DNA from: Flavobacterium endoglycinae
GTDB taxonomy: Bacteria > Bacteroidota > Bacteroidia > Flavobacteriales > Flavobacteriaceae
Assembly: GCF_017352115.1 (NCBI RefSeq)
Contig: NZ_CP071448.1
Span: 4,190,001 to 4,254,000 of the forward strand
Direction: 5' to 3'
DNA: 64,000 bases
The notes beneath the pieces are model-generated. The model was not told the origin of the DNA, made no database searches, and was given only the letters and a program-made list of their open reading frames with translations. A program made the translations under genes and the position numbers. Positions 50,621 to 59,832 of this stretch are shown piece by piece. Within the stretch, counting starts at the first letter, position 1; each line of letters starts with the position of its first letter.

Positions 50621-50987
50621 TTTAGGTATTTTAATTTATTATTTTATTTCATTGTTTTTGTTTTGGAAGAGCTGTTTCGATATCGCTCTAACTTTTTTTA
50701 ATACTTGATTTTTTCAAAAAAAGCGGATACTAAATTAACTCTTTTTTCTAGAATTGTTACAGGAAACACAAATTATAATCCAAAAGTAATCTTATGATAA
50801 TAATCAATTTGAGTTTTTTGATTCATTATCAATATCTTAAAAAAGAATATTTCTGGAAAAAAGTTTTGTTCTTACGGAACTGAATAGGGGCGATTCAATA
50901 ACCTTAAATCTATTAAAATTGTTGTGGCAAAATGGATTTGTTTCTACGAAATTTACTTATGGAGTAAAATTAAATTCCAATTCATAT
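50621..50987. other. Intergenic region without recognised genes
   Basis: About 370 bp, AT-rich, upstream of the LOG-family gene and downstream of uvrA (both minus). No reading frame with coding character, no strong inverted repeat and no complete consensus promoter were seen in it; it must contain the promoter of the LOG-family gene. Confidence 0.5.
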
Positions 50988-51015
50988 AAAAGGGATAAAT
51001 TGCTTTATCCCTTTT
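50988..51015 (-). terminator. uvrA terminator
   Basis: AAAAGGGATAAA (50988-50999) and TTTATCCCTTTT (51004-51015), 12-bp perfect stem, 4-nt loop; directly follows the uvrA stop. Confidence 0.9.
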
Positions 51016-51019
51016 AGTT

Positions 51020-53851
51020 TTATTCTAATTCTTTCTTTAAGAACTTAGCAGTATAGCTTTTCTTGTTCTGCGCCACTTCTTCTGGAGTTCCTTTGGCAAC
51101 CAATTGTCCGCCGCCTTTTCCTCCTTCTGGACCAATATCGATAATGTAATCTGCAAGTTTGATAACGTCCATATTATGTTCGATAACCAATATGGTATTT
51201 CCTTTATCGACTAATTTATTAATAACGTCCATTAGAACGCGAATGTCTTCAAAATGAAGTCCGGTTGTTGGTTCGTCCAGAATGTAAAACGTATTTCCCG
51301 TATCTTTTTTAGATAATTCTCCGGCTAATTTAATACGCTGCGCTTCACCGCCAGAAAGTGTTGTGCTTTGCTGGCCAAGCGTGATATATCCTAAACCAAC
51401 ATCTTGAATGGTTTTTACTTTTCTGTAAATCTTCGGAATGTTTTCAAAGAACGGAACGGCCTCGTCAACCGTCATATCCAAAACATCCGAAATTGATTTT
51501 CCTTTGTATCGAATTTCCAGTGTTTCTCTATTGAAACGTTTTCCTTGACACGTTTCACATTCTACATAAACATCTGGAAGGAAATTCATTTCGATTGTTC
51601 TTACACCAGAACCTTCACACGTTTCGCAGCGTCCGCCTTTTACGTTAAAACTGAAACGTCCGGCTTTGTAACCGCGAATCATACTTTCAGAAGTCATTGT
51701 AAATAGATTTCTGATTTCAGTGAAAACTTCTGTATAGGTTGCGGGATTTGAACGTGGCGTACGACCAATCGGACTTTGGTCAATATCGATTACTTTGTCT
51801 ATATGTTCTAAACCTTCAATCTTTTTATAAGGCTGTGGTTTTTTTACACCATTAAAATAATGAGCATTTAGAATAGGGTAGAGCGTCTCGTTAATCAAAG
51901 TTGACTTTCCACTTCCAGAAACCCCTGTTACACAAATCAATTGTCCTAAAGGAATTTCTATAGAAACATTTTTTAGGTTATTTCCAGTAGCTCCTGTTAG
52001 TTTCAAGAATTTTCCGTTTCCTTTTCTTCTTTCTTTCGGAATTTCCAGTTTCATTTTACCGTTCAAATATTGAGCAGTAATGGTGTCTGAAGCCAAAGTT
52101 TCTTTTGGCGTTCCGGTACTAATAATCTGTCCACCGTATTTACCAGCTTTTGGACCAATATCAATTACATAATCGGCTGTTTCAATCATGTCTTTGTCGT
52201 GTTCGACTACAATAACCGAGTTTCCGATGTCGCGTAATTGTTCTAATGAATGAATCAGTTTTTCATTGTCTCTTTGGTGTAAACCAATACTCGGTTCATC
52301 CAAAATATATAAAACACCTACTAATTGCGAACCAATTTGGGTTGCCAGACGAATACGCTGTGCTTCACCTCCAGAAAGTGATTTTGAACTTCGGCTTAAA
52401 GCCAGATAATTCAAACCAACATTCATTAAGAAGTTCAAACGGTCTTTGATTTCTTTTACTACTTCAGAAGCAATTAAAAGCTGTTTATCGGTTAAATGAT
52501 TTTCTAAATCCAAAAACCAAGCTGTTAAATCTGAAATGTCCATATCACACAATTCGGTGATATTTTTTTCATTTACTCTAAAGAATAAAGCTTCTTTTTT
52601 AAGACGAGAGCCTTCGCAAACAGGACACGCAATTTCATCCATGAAATCTTTAGCCCAGCGTTTTAAAGTTGTAGAGGCACTTTCGTCATATTGATTTTTG
52701 ATGAAATTTGAAATTCCTTCAAAATCAATTTTATATTCTCTTGTTACGCCAAGATCTTTTGAGTTGATCGAAAATTTATCTTTTCCGCCATGTAAAATCA
52801 TGGTCATAGCTCCTTCAGGAATTTTCTCGATTGGATCAGTAAGTTTGAAACCGAATTTTTCTCCAATAGTTTCTAATTGTTTGAAAATCCATGATGATTT
52901 ATATTCGCCAAGAGGAGCAAAACCACCGGCCTTAATCGATAATTTAGGATTTGGAATAATCTTTTTTACATTAATTTCATGAACTGTTCCTAATCCGTTG
53001 CAATGTGGACAAGCTCCTTTGGGAGAGTTGAATGAAAATAAATTTGGTTCTGGATTTTGATATGAAATTCCCGTTGAAGGACACATTAAGTTTCGGCTGA
53101 AATAACGTACTTCATTAGAATCTTGATCTAAAATCATCAAAACATCTTCACCATGATGCATGGCTGTATTGATACTTTCGGCCAATCTTTTCTGGGTGTC
53201 CGGATTATCTTCGATAACCATTCTGTCAACTACAATTTCAATGTCGTGTGTTTTATAACGATCAAGCTTCATTCCGGCAATTAAATCCTGAACGTCACCA
53301 TTTACACGGACTTTTAAAAAACCTTGTTTGGTGATTTGTTGGAATAATTCGGCGTAATGACCTTTTCTGGCTTTAATGACCGGAGCAAGAATGTTGATGC
53401 GTTTCCCTTTGTAATCTTGAATAATCAGATTTTTAATCTGCTCATCAGAATACGAAACCATTTTTTCGCCTGTATTGTAGCTGTAAGCATCAGCGCCACG
53501 AGCGTATAAAAGTCGAAGGAAATCATATATTTCAGTAATAGTTCCTACGGTAGAACGCGGACTTTTACTGGTCGTTTTTTGTTCAATAGCAATTACCGGC
53601 GAAAGACCGTCGATTTTATCAACATCTGGACGTTCTAAACCGCCAAGAAATTGTCGGGCATACGCCGAAAAAGTTTCAACATAACGACGCTGTCCTTCAG
53701 CATAAATAGTATCAAATGCCAAAGAAGATTTTCCCGAACCTGATAAACCGGTAATTACAACCAATTTTTCACGCGGAATGGAAATGTCAATATTTTTTAG
53801 ATTATGAACTCTTGCACCAAGAACTTCAATAGTGTTGTCTTTATCTAACAT
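51020..53851 (-). CDS. uvrA: Excinuclease ABC subunit A
   Basis: 943 residues from ATG 53851; a TTG at 53863 is rejected. Two ABC ATPase modules: Walker A GLSGSGKSSL near the N terminus and GVSGSGKSTL in the second half; signatures LSGGEAQRIRLATQ and LSGGEAQRIKLAGE. Zinc modules CPHCNGLG and CETCEGSGVRT...CETCQGKRF are intact. It is the damage-recognition ATPase of nucleotide excision repair, acting with UvrB, which is not in the window. Confidence 0.98.
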   Translation of the reverse strand: MLDKDNTIEVLGARVHNLKNIDISIPREKLVVITGLSGSGKSSLAFDTIYAEGQRRYVETFSAYARQFLGGLERPDVDKIDGLSPVIAIEQKTTSKSPRSTVGTITEIYDFLRLLYARGADAYSYNTGEKMVSYSDEQIKNLIIQDYKGKRINILAPVIKARKGHYAELFQQITKQGFLKVRVNGDVQDLIAGMKLDRYKTHDIEIVVDRMVIEDNPDTQKRLAESINTAMHHGEDVLMILDQDSNEVRYFSRNLMCPSTGISYQNPEPNLFSFNSPKGACPHCNGLGTVHEINVKKIIPNPKLSIKAGGFAPLGEYKSSWIFKQLETIGEKFGFKLTDPIEKIPEGAMTMILHGGKDKFSINSKDLGVTREYKIDFEGISNFIKNQYDESASTTLKRWAKDFMDEIACPVCEGSRLKKEALFFRVNEKNITELCDMDISDLTAWFLDLENHLTDKQLLIASEVVKEIKDRLNFLMNVGLNYLALSRSSKSLSGGEAQRIRLATQIGSQLVGVLYILDEPSIGLHQRDNEKLIHSLEQLRDIGNSVIVVEHDKDMIETADYVIDIGPKAGKYGGQIISTGTPKETLASDTITAQYLNGKMKLEIPKERRKGNGKFLKLTGATGNNLKNVSIEIPLGQLICVTGVSGSGKSTLINETLYPILNAHYFNGVKKPQPYKKIEGLEHIDKVIDIDQSPIGRTPRSNPATYTEVFTEIRNLFTMTSESMIRGYKAGRFSFNVKGGRCETCEGSGVRTIEMNFLPDVYVECETCQGKRFNRETLEIRYKGKSISDVLDMTVDEAVPFFENIPKIYRKVKTIQDVGLGYITLGQQSTTLSGGEAQRIKLAGELSKKDTGNTFYILDEPTTGLHFEDIRVLMDVINKLVDKGNTILVIEHNMDVIKLADYIIDIGPEGGKGGGQLVAKGTPEEVAQNKKSYTAKFLKKELE

Positions 53852-53971
53852 AAATTTTAGCAAAAACGCAAAGTTACCACTTTGATTTGTTCTTTTTGTA
53901 CTCGATCGTAAAAGTTTATGTTACAAATAGTAACAAAATGAAGTCGCAGATTAAGATCTTCAAAAAATGTT

Positions 53972-55756
53972 TTATTCAATTGTCATTGAACGCAGTTTCA
54001 TTCTGTAGGCTTCTAATGCTATAGATTTTGAAATGAAACCGAAGTATTTTTCATTTCGTAAAACAGGAAGAAATGCAGTTTTAGATCTTTCGAATTTGGT
54101 CATTACAACTTCCATACTGTCGTGTGATAGAATTATTTCAGCAGGAGTTTTCATGACGTCTTTTATCTGTGTGTATTTTACGCGATATGCATTGAAAATG
54201 ATTTCACGGATATCGTTGAAATGAACCACACCAACCAAATCTTTTTCATCATTAACAACAGCAAAAACGACTTGATTAGAATGTGAAATAAGATCAACCA
54301 GTTTGCTTAGATTTTCTTCTGGATGAACGGTTAAATAATCACATTGAATGATCGTGTCAATATCCAGAGTAGATAAAATGTTTGAATCTTTATTGCTGGT
54401 AAAAGCATGACCTTTTTTGGCTAGATTTTTTACGTCAAGCGAATATTTTTCATATCGTTTAGAAATAGCAAAACTAATAGACGAAACAATCATAAGCGGA
54501 ATCATTAATCCGTAACCTCCTGTAATTTCGGCAATAAGGAATATGGCTGTCAGCGGTGCGTGAAATAAACCACTTAAAATTCCTGCCATTCCAACCATTG
54601 TAAAATTGCTGATGGGTAAATGCGATAAACCTGTGAGACTTATTAATTTGGAGAAAAAATATCCCAGATACGATCCTAAGAAAAGAGAAGGGGCAAAGTT
54701 TCCTCCGTTACCACCGCTTCCAATTGTAAGTCCCGATGCAAATACTTTTACCATCATGGTTGCCCCAACAAAGAGAAGCAATACCCATTCATTGTTTCTA
54801 AAATCACCAAATAAAGTGTTGTTTAGTAATTGGCCTGGATTTGCTTCAGATAAAATTTTAATGCTTTCATACCCTTCACCAAAAAGTGTTGGAAAAATAA
54901 AAATCAATAATGCTAAAAGTGACGAACCTATTAAGGCTTTTTTATAAGTACCAATTTGTTGTTTGGCAAAATAATGCTCAACTCTCTGGAAATTCCTTGA
55001 ATAGTAAATGGCTACAAGCCCTGTTAAAACTCCTAATACGACATAAAAAGGAATATTGTGATAATCGAAATTTTCTTGTTTTTTGAAAGATAGAAGGATC
55101 GATTCGTCTAACACAATTGCAGATACTAAAGCACCTGTTGCGGCAGAAATCATAATAGGTGTAAAAGCAGAAATACTCACATCGACTAACAATACTTCGA
55201 TGGCAAAAAGCACACCTGCAATTGGAGCATTAAAAGCGGCAGCGATTCCAGCAGCAACTCCACAGCCAATTAGCAATGTTCGATCTTTATACGCTAATTT
55301 ATAGTTTTGTGCATAATTGGAGCCAAATGCAGCTCCGGTAATTACGATAGGACTTTCTAATCCGGCAGATCCTCCTAAACCTACAGTTAAGGAGCTGGTT
55401 ATAATCTGCGCATACATTTGTTTTTTCGGAATGATACTTGCTTTTTTGGCAACCGCATATAAAATTTGAGAAGTCCCTTTTTGAATAGTTCCGTTTAAAA
55501 CTTTTTTAACTACAAAAACGGTCAGTACAATTCCAATAATGGGAAGAATACTGTTAATGAAACTCAATTTTAAAATTCCGTTAATATAAGTGGCAAAAGA
55601 AAAAACGCTGTGAGCAAAAGTTTTTAAGACAATTACGGCAAATGCGCATGAAATCCCAACCAATACGCTTGATAAAAAAATAAATTGCTTTGGCGTCAAT
55701 ATAGATTGCGATAAAGCAATTATGCTTTCTAGTCTTTGAAAAAGTTTTTTTATCAT
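53972..55756 (-). CDS. CLC-family chloride channel/transporter with CBS domains
   Basis: 594 residues: CLC membrane core (about 1-430) and a C-terminal pair of CBS domains (about 455-590, ending with LPVLRNEKYFGFISKS). The gating glutamate is Glu134 in GSAGLESPIVITGAAFG. FNAPIAGVLFAIEVLLVDV has Glu187 followed by Val188, where the E. coli exchanger has the proton glutamate; Val is what eukaryotic chloride channels carry. GSGGNGGNFAPSLFLG is present. Either chloride channel activity or an exchanger with a different proton path is possible. Confidence 0.93.
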   Translation of the reverse strand: MIKKLFQRLESIIALSQSILTPKQFIFLSSVLVGISCAFAVIVLKTFAHSVFSFATYINGILKLSFINSILPIIGIVLTVFVVKKVLNGTIQKGTSQILYAVAKKASIIPKKQMYAQIITSSLTVGLGGSAGLESPIVITGAAFGSNYAQNYKLAYKDRTLLIGCGVAAGIAAAFNAPIAGVLFAIEVLLVDVSISAFTPIMISAATGALVSAIVLDESILLSFKKQENFDYHNIPFYVVLGVLTGLVAIYYSRNFQRVEHYFAKQQIGTYKKALIGSSLLALLIFIFPTLFGEGYESIKILSEANPGQLLNNTLFGDFRNNEWVLLLFVGATMMVKVFASGLTIGSGGNGGNFAPSLFLGSYLGYFFSKLISLTGLSHLPISNFTMVGMAGILSGLFHAPLTAIFLIAEITGGYGLMIPLMIVSSISFAISKRYEKYSLDVKNLAKKGHAFTSNKDSNILSTLDIDTIIQCDYLTVHPEENLSKLVDLISHSNQVVFAVVNDEKDLVGVVHFNDIREIIFNAYRVKYTQIKDVMKTPAEIILSHDSMEVVMTKFERSKTAFLPVLRNEKYFGFISKSIALEAYRMKLRSMTIE

Positions 55757-55840
55757 TATTTTTTAAAAAATTTACCGAGAATACAAATTTAAGTGTAAAC
55801 ATTCGATTTTGTCTAATTTTTCAAGCAAAAACTTTTTAAT

Positions 55841-57523
55841 TTAAAATCCAGCTGCTTTGTCATCGCCTCTAAAATCAGCTCCTGCTTCTAGTTTACCGTC
55901 TGGTAAAACTAAAATAGCATCTACTTTTCCAATTACAGGAGTTGTTTTCTCATTGATTAGGTAGCCTTTAGCTTTCAGGCTGTCTAAAGTATTTGGACTA
56001 AAAGCATTTGGTTCAAAAGTAATTAAATCCGGCAGCCACTGATGATGAAAACGAGGTGCATTTACTGCTTCCTGCATGCTGAAATTGTATTCGTAAACAT
56101 TTAAAATGGTTTGAAGAACAGAAGTTATGATTGTTGAACCTCCAGGAGAACCCACAACCATAAAAAGTTTTCCGTTTTTTTCTACAATCGTTGGCGTCAT
56201 AGAACTCAACATTCTTTTTTGTGGCGCAATACTGTTGGCTTCGTTTCCAACTAATCCGAACATATTTGGAGAACCCGGTTTGGCACTGAAATCATCCATT
56301 TCGTTGTTTAAAAAGAAACCTAATTCATCGCAGTAATATTTCGAACCAAAACCATCATTAAGCGTTGTAGTAGCGGCAACGGCATTTCCAAATGAATCTA
56401 CAATTGAGTAATGTGTCGTTTCGGTGCTTTCATTATACGTCACTTTTCCTTCTTTTATTTCTGAAGATAGAGAAGCTTTTTCTGAATCAAAAGTTGACAT
56501 TCTTTCTTTTAAATATGCATCCGATAAAAGTCCGTTAATTGGAATTTTTACAAAATCAGGATCTCCTAAAAACTGGCTTCTATCTGCGTAAGCTCTTCTT
56601 TCAGCTTCTACAATTACCTGTATAGATTGTTCTGAATTATGCCCCATTTTTGAAAGATAGAAAGGGGAAATCATCTTCATAATCTGAGCCAGACAAATTC
56701 CACCGCTGCTTGGAGGCGGCATCGAAGTAATTTTTAAATCTTTATAAGTAAACTGCAATGGTTTTCTCCATTTTGCTTCGTAAGATGCTAAATCTTTAAG
56801 TGTAATAATACCGCCTTTTTTCTTTAAATAGTCAACAAGAATCTGTGCGGTTTTTCCTTTGTAAAACTCATCTTTCCCATTTTTTAAAATTCGTTTTAAA
56901 GTATTAGCAAGAGCAGGATATTTTATAGTATCATTTTCTTTATAACTTTTCGACATGAATCCGTTTGGACCGTTTGCTTTTACAATAGCGTCATGATAGG
57001 AATCATATTGTTTTTGTTGTTTTTGAGTTACAACAACTCCTTTTTCTGCAAGCGCAATTACAGGTTTTAAAATTTCTGACATTGGCAGCGAGCCCAATTT
57101 TTTATGAACGGCAAAAACACCGGCAATAGTTCCCGGAACACCAATCGCAAGCGGACTATCGGTACTTTTTCCTTTTATTACATTTCCTTCTTTATCCAGA
57201 AACATATCTTTAGAAGCTGCCATTGGTGCTTTTTCGCGATAATCTAAGGTTCCAACTTCTCCGTTTGCTTTTCGATAAACCATAAATCCACCGCCGCCAA
57301 GGTTTCCTGCAAACGGATAAGCAACTGCTAGTGCTAATTCGGTTCCTACCATGGCATCAAAAGCATTTCCGCCTTTTTTCATGATTTCAACACCAATTTT
57401 TGAAGCTTCTTCGCGAGCCGAAACGACCATTGCTTTTGAAGCTGTTAAACCTGTTGGCGCCGCCGTTTGCTGCGCAAAACTAGAGATGGTTACGAAATAA
57501 AATAACAGAGAAATTTTTTTCAT
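55841..57523 (-). CDS. ggt: Gamma-glutamyltransferase
   Basis: 560 residues with signal peptide ending SFAQQ, so periplasmic. NAFDAMVGTELALAV, LGGGGFMVYRKANGEVGTLDYREKAP, MPPPSSGGI and the autocleavage nucleophile Thr369 of TTHYSIVD are intact; NEMDDFSAKPG and SPGGSTIITSVLQ follow. The proenzyme self-cleaves before that Thr into two subunits. It transfers or hydrolyses gamma-glutamyl groups, e.g. glutathione. Confidence 0.96.
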   Translation of the reverse strand: MKKISLLFYFVTISSFAQQTAAPTGLTASKAMVVSAREEASKIGVEIMKKGGNAFDAMVGTELALAVAYPFAGNLGGGGFMVYRKANGEVGTLDYREKAPMAASKDMFLDKEGNVIKGKSTDSPLAIGVPGTIAGVFAVHKKLGSLPMSEILKPVIALAEKGVVVTQKQQKQYDSYHDAIVKANGPNGFMSKSYKENDTIKYPALANTLKRILKNGKDEFYKGKTAQILVDYLKKKGGIITLKDLASYEAKWRKPLQFTYKDLKITSMPPPSSGGICLAQIMKMISPFYLSKMGHNSEQSIQVIVEAERRAYADRSQFLGDPDFVKIPINGLLSDAYLKERMSTFDSEKASLSSEIKEGKVTYNESTETTHYSIVDSFGNAVAATTTLNDGFGSKYYCDELGFFLNNEMDDFSAKPGSPNMFGLVGNEANSIAPQKRMLSSMTPTIVEKNGKLFMVVGSPGGSTIITSVLQTILNVYEYNFSMQEAVNAPRFHHQWLPDLITFEPNAFSPNTLDSLKAKGYLINEKTTPVIGKVDAILVLPDGKLEAGADFRGDDKAAGF

Positions 57524-57551
57524 AGTGAGTATGTTTTAAAACCGGTTGATT

Positions 57552-58136
57552 TTATAAAGTAAGTAGCTTTTGGTTGGCTTGTTGTCGCAGATCTTCAAAG
57601 AAAGTGGTGAATTCCTGTTCAAATTCATTGTAAAATTCTTTTAATTCTTCGCTGGCAAACTGCATTTTAGACCTATTTTTAGACCTTCGATCCATTTGGG
57701 TCAGGATTTGATGGATTCCTTCAACCGTACGATAACTTAGAAGCCAGTTTCTCTCGATCATATACGGCATTAATCCCTGTGTTTTTTCGGTTAAAATGTC
57801 GTAGTTATCATGAAGCGAATTGTAAAATCGATTGATGAAAGTTTCCAGCTTTTCATCTGAATATTGTGTCCAGTTTTTGGCCAGAAAGTGATCATAAACA
57901 ATATCTACAATGACGCCCGAATAATGGTGGTATTTTTCATGAAGACGTTTGGTGCTTTGTCTGAAAATATCGTGAGAATCAGTATAAGTATCTATAAATC
58001 TGTGTAAAAGAATTCCTTTTTGAACATCTTCGGGAAAGTGTTCAAATTGTTTTCCGCGAATGCCATCGGCCATAAAATTGCCAATTTTGATTAAATCATT
58101 ATCGCCGGAAAGATATATATGGGCAAGGAAATTCAT
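57552..58136 (-). CDS. acpH: Acyl carrier protein phosphodiesterase (DUF479 family)
   Basis: 194 residues: MNFLAHIYLSGDNDLIKIGNFMADGIRG (HD-like metal residues), GILLHRFIDTYTDSHDIFRQS, GVIVDIVYDHFLAKNWTQY and a helical rest, the standard AcpH signature. AcpH removes the 4'-phosphopantetheine arm from ACP; biochemical evidence is from E. coli. It lies 28 bp upstream of ggt on the same strand. Confidence 0.85.
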   Translation of the reverse strand: MNFLAHIYLSGDNDLIKIGNFMADGIRGKQFEHFPEDVQKGILLHRFIDTYTDSHDIFRQSTKRLHEKYHHYSGVIVDIVYDHFLAKNWTQYSDEKLETFINRFYNSLHDNYDILTEKTQGLMPYMIERNWLLSYRTVEGIHQILTQMDRRSKNRSKMQFASEELKEFYNEFEQEFTTFFEDLRQQANQKLLTL

Positions 58137-58336
58137 TTTTAAAGATACAAAGGCGCTAAGTTATTTAGTAAAAGTATGAAAACTTTTTCAGATGATTTTA
58201 TTATAATATAAACCTTTCGGTTTTAATAATTAACGATTATTTTGAAATCGTAGTGTTTTTAAGTGATTTAGCCTCTAATTTTTTTAATAAGAAAAAAACT
58301 TAACCGCTTAGTATCTTAGAACCTTGGTAACTTTTT

Positions 58337-58344
58337 TATATTTG
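58337..58344 (+). promoter_or_regulatory. Putative -7 element TATATTTG for glmM
   Basis: Consensus match 27 bp before the glmM ATG; no -33 TTG at the expected spacing was found. Confidence 0.35.
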
Positions 58345-58371
58345 TAATAAAAATAACCATAACTCACAGAA

Positions 58372-59760
58372 ATGACTTTAATAAAATCTATCTCAGGTAT
58401 TCGAGGAACGATTGGGGGGAAAGTAGGAGATAACCTGACTCCAGTTGATGCTGTAAAATTTGCTTCGGCATACGGAACCTTTCTGAAAAACAATACTTCA
58501 AAAGAAAAACTAACAGTTGTAATTGGCCGTGATGCAAGAATCTCAGGACCAATGATTCATAATCTAGTTGTAAATACTTTAATTGGTTTAGGAATCGATG
58601 TAATCGATCTTGGACTTTCTACTACGCCTACGGTTGAAGTGGCTGTTCCGCTTGAAAAAGCTGATGGTGGAATCATTTTAACAGCATCACACAACCCAAA
58701 ACAATGGAATGCTCTAAAGCTTTTAAATGAAAAAGGCGAATTTTTAAGTGGTGCCGATGGTGCTAAAATTCTTGAAATTGCCGAAGCCGAAGCTTTTGAT
58801 TTCTCGGATGTGGATAGTTTAGGAGAAATTATTCCAAATGATGCTTATATGGATATTCATATTGATGAAGTTTTAAATCTTCCTTTGGTTGATATTCAGG
58901 CTGTAAAAGAAGCAAAATTCAAAGTAGTGGTTGATGGTGTAAATTCATCAGGTGGAATTATTATTCCGAAACTATTAAAACAAATGGGAGTTGAAGTAGT
59001 AGAATTGTACTGTGAACCAAACGGACATTTCCCTCATAATCCAGAGCCTTTAAAAGAACACTTAACTGATATTTCAGAATTAGTGGTAAAAGAAAAAGCA
59101 CATTTAGGAATTGTTGTTGATCCAGATGTAGATCGTCTAGCTTTTATTAGTGACGATGGTGAAATGTTTGGTGAAGAATATACTTTGGTTGCTGTTGCGG
59201 ATTATGTTTTAAGCAAAACTCCAGGAAATACAGTTTCGAATATGTCATCTTCTCGTGCATTAAGAGATGTTACTAAAGCGCACGGCGGAAGCTACGAGGC
59301 GAGTGCAGTAGGCGAGGTGAATGTAGTTGAATTAATGAAGAAAAATAATGCTGTTATTGGCGGTGAAGGTAACGGCGGAATTATTTATCCTGAGCTTCAT
59401 TATGGTAGAGATAGTTTGGTAGGTGTCGCTTTGTTCCTAACACATTTGGCAAACAAAAAAACATCAGTTGCTGCTTTGAGAGCTTCATATCCTGAATATT
59501 ATATGAGCAAAAATAAAATTGAATTAACACCGCAGATTGATGTTGATGCAATTTTAGCTGCTATGACAGATAAATATAAAAACGAAGATATCTCAACAAT
59601 CGATGGAGTAAAAATTGATTTTGCAACAGAGTGGGTTCATTTAAGAAAATCAAATACAGAACCAATTATTCGTATTTATACAGAAGCGCCTTCTCAAGAT
59701 GCTGCTGATAAATTAGCACTTAGAATTATTGACGAAATAAAAGTAATTGCTGGAATTTAA
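58372..59760 (+). CDS. glmM: Phosphoglucosamine mutase
   Basis: 462 residues of the alpha-D-phosphohexomutase family. SGIRGTIGGKVGDNLTP at the start, the phosphoserine loop ILTASHNPKQWNALK with Ser106, the metal loop DPDVDRLAFISDDGEMFGEE, GGEGNGGIIYPELHYGRDS, and the phosphate-binding RKSNTEPIIRIYTEA near the C terminus. It converts glucosamine-6-P to glucosamine-1-P for peptidoglycan and lipopolysaccharide; some Bacteroidota members of this clade are annotated only as phosphoglucomutase/phosphomannomutase. Confidence 0.88.
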   Translation: MTLIKSISGIRGTIGGKVGDNLTPVDAVKFASAYGTFLKNNTSKEKLTVVIGRDARISGPMIHNLVVNTLIGLGIDVIDLGLSTTPTVEVAVPLEKADGGIILTASHNPKQWNALKLLNEKGEFLSGADGAKILEIAEAEAFDFSDVDSLGEIIPNDAYMDIHIDEVLNLPLVDIQAVKEAKFKVVVDGVNSSGGIIIPKLLKQMGVEVVELYCEPNGHFPHNPEPLKEHLTDISELVVKEKAHLGIVVDPDVDRLAFISDDGEMFGEEYTLVAVADYVLSKTPGNTVSNMSSSRALRDVTKAHGGSYEASAVGEVNVVELMKKNNAVIGGEGNGGIIYPELHYGRDSLVGVALFLTHLANKKTSVAALRASYPEYYMSKNKIELTPQIDVDAILAAMTDKYKNEDISTIDGVKIDFATEWVHLRKSNTEPIIRIYTEAPSQDAADKLALRIIDEIKVIAGI

Positions 59761-59778
59761 TCTCAATTCTTTAAACAT

Positions 59779-59815
59779 AAAAAGCCTCTTTTGAAAATTT
59801 CGAAAGAGGCTTTTT
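59779..59815. terminator. Bidirectional terminator
   Basis: AAAAAGCCTCTTT (59779-59791) and AAAGAGGCTTTTT (59803-59815), 13-bp perfect stem, between convergent glmM and the glucanase gene. Confidence 0.92.
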
Positions 59816-59832
59816 CTATTTGGTATTAAAAG

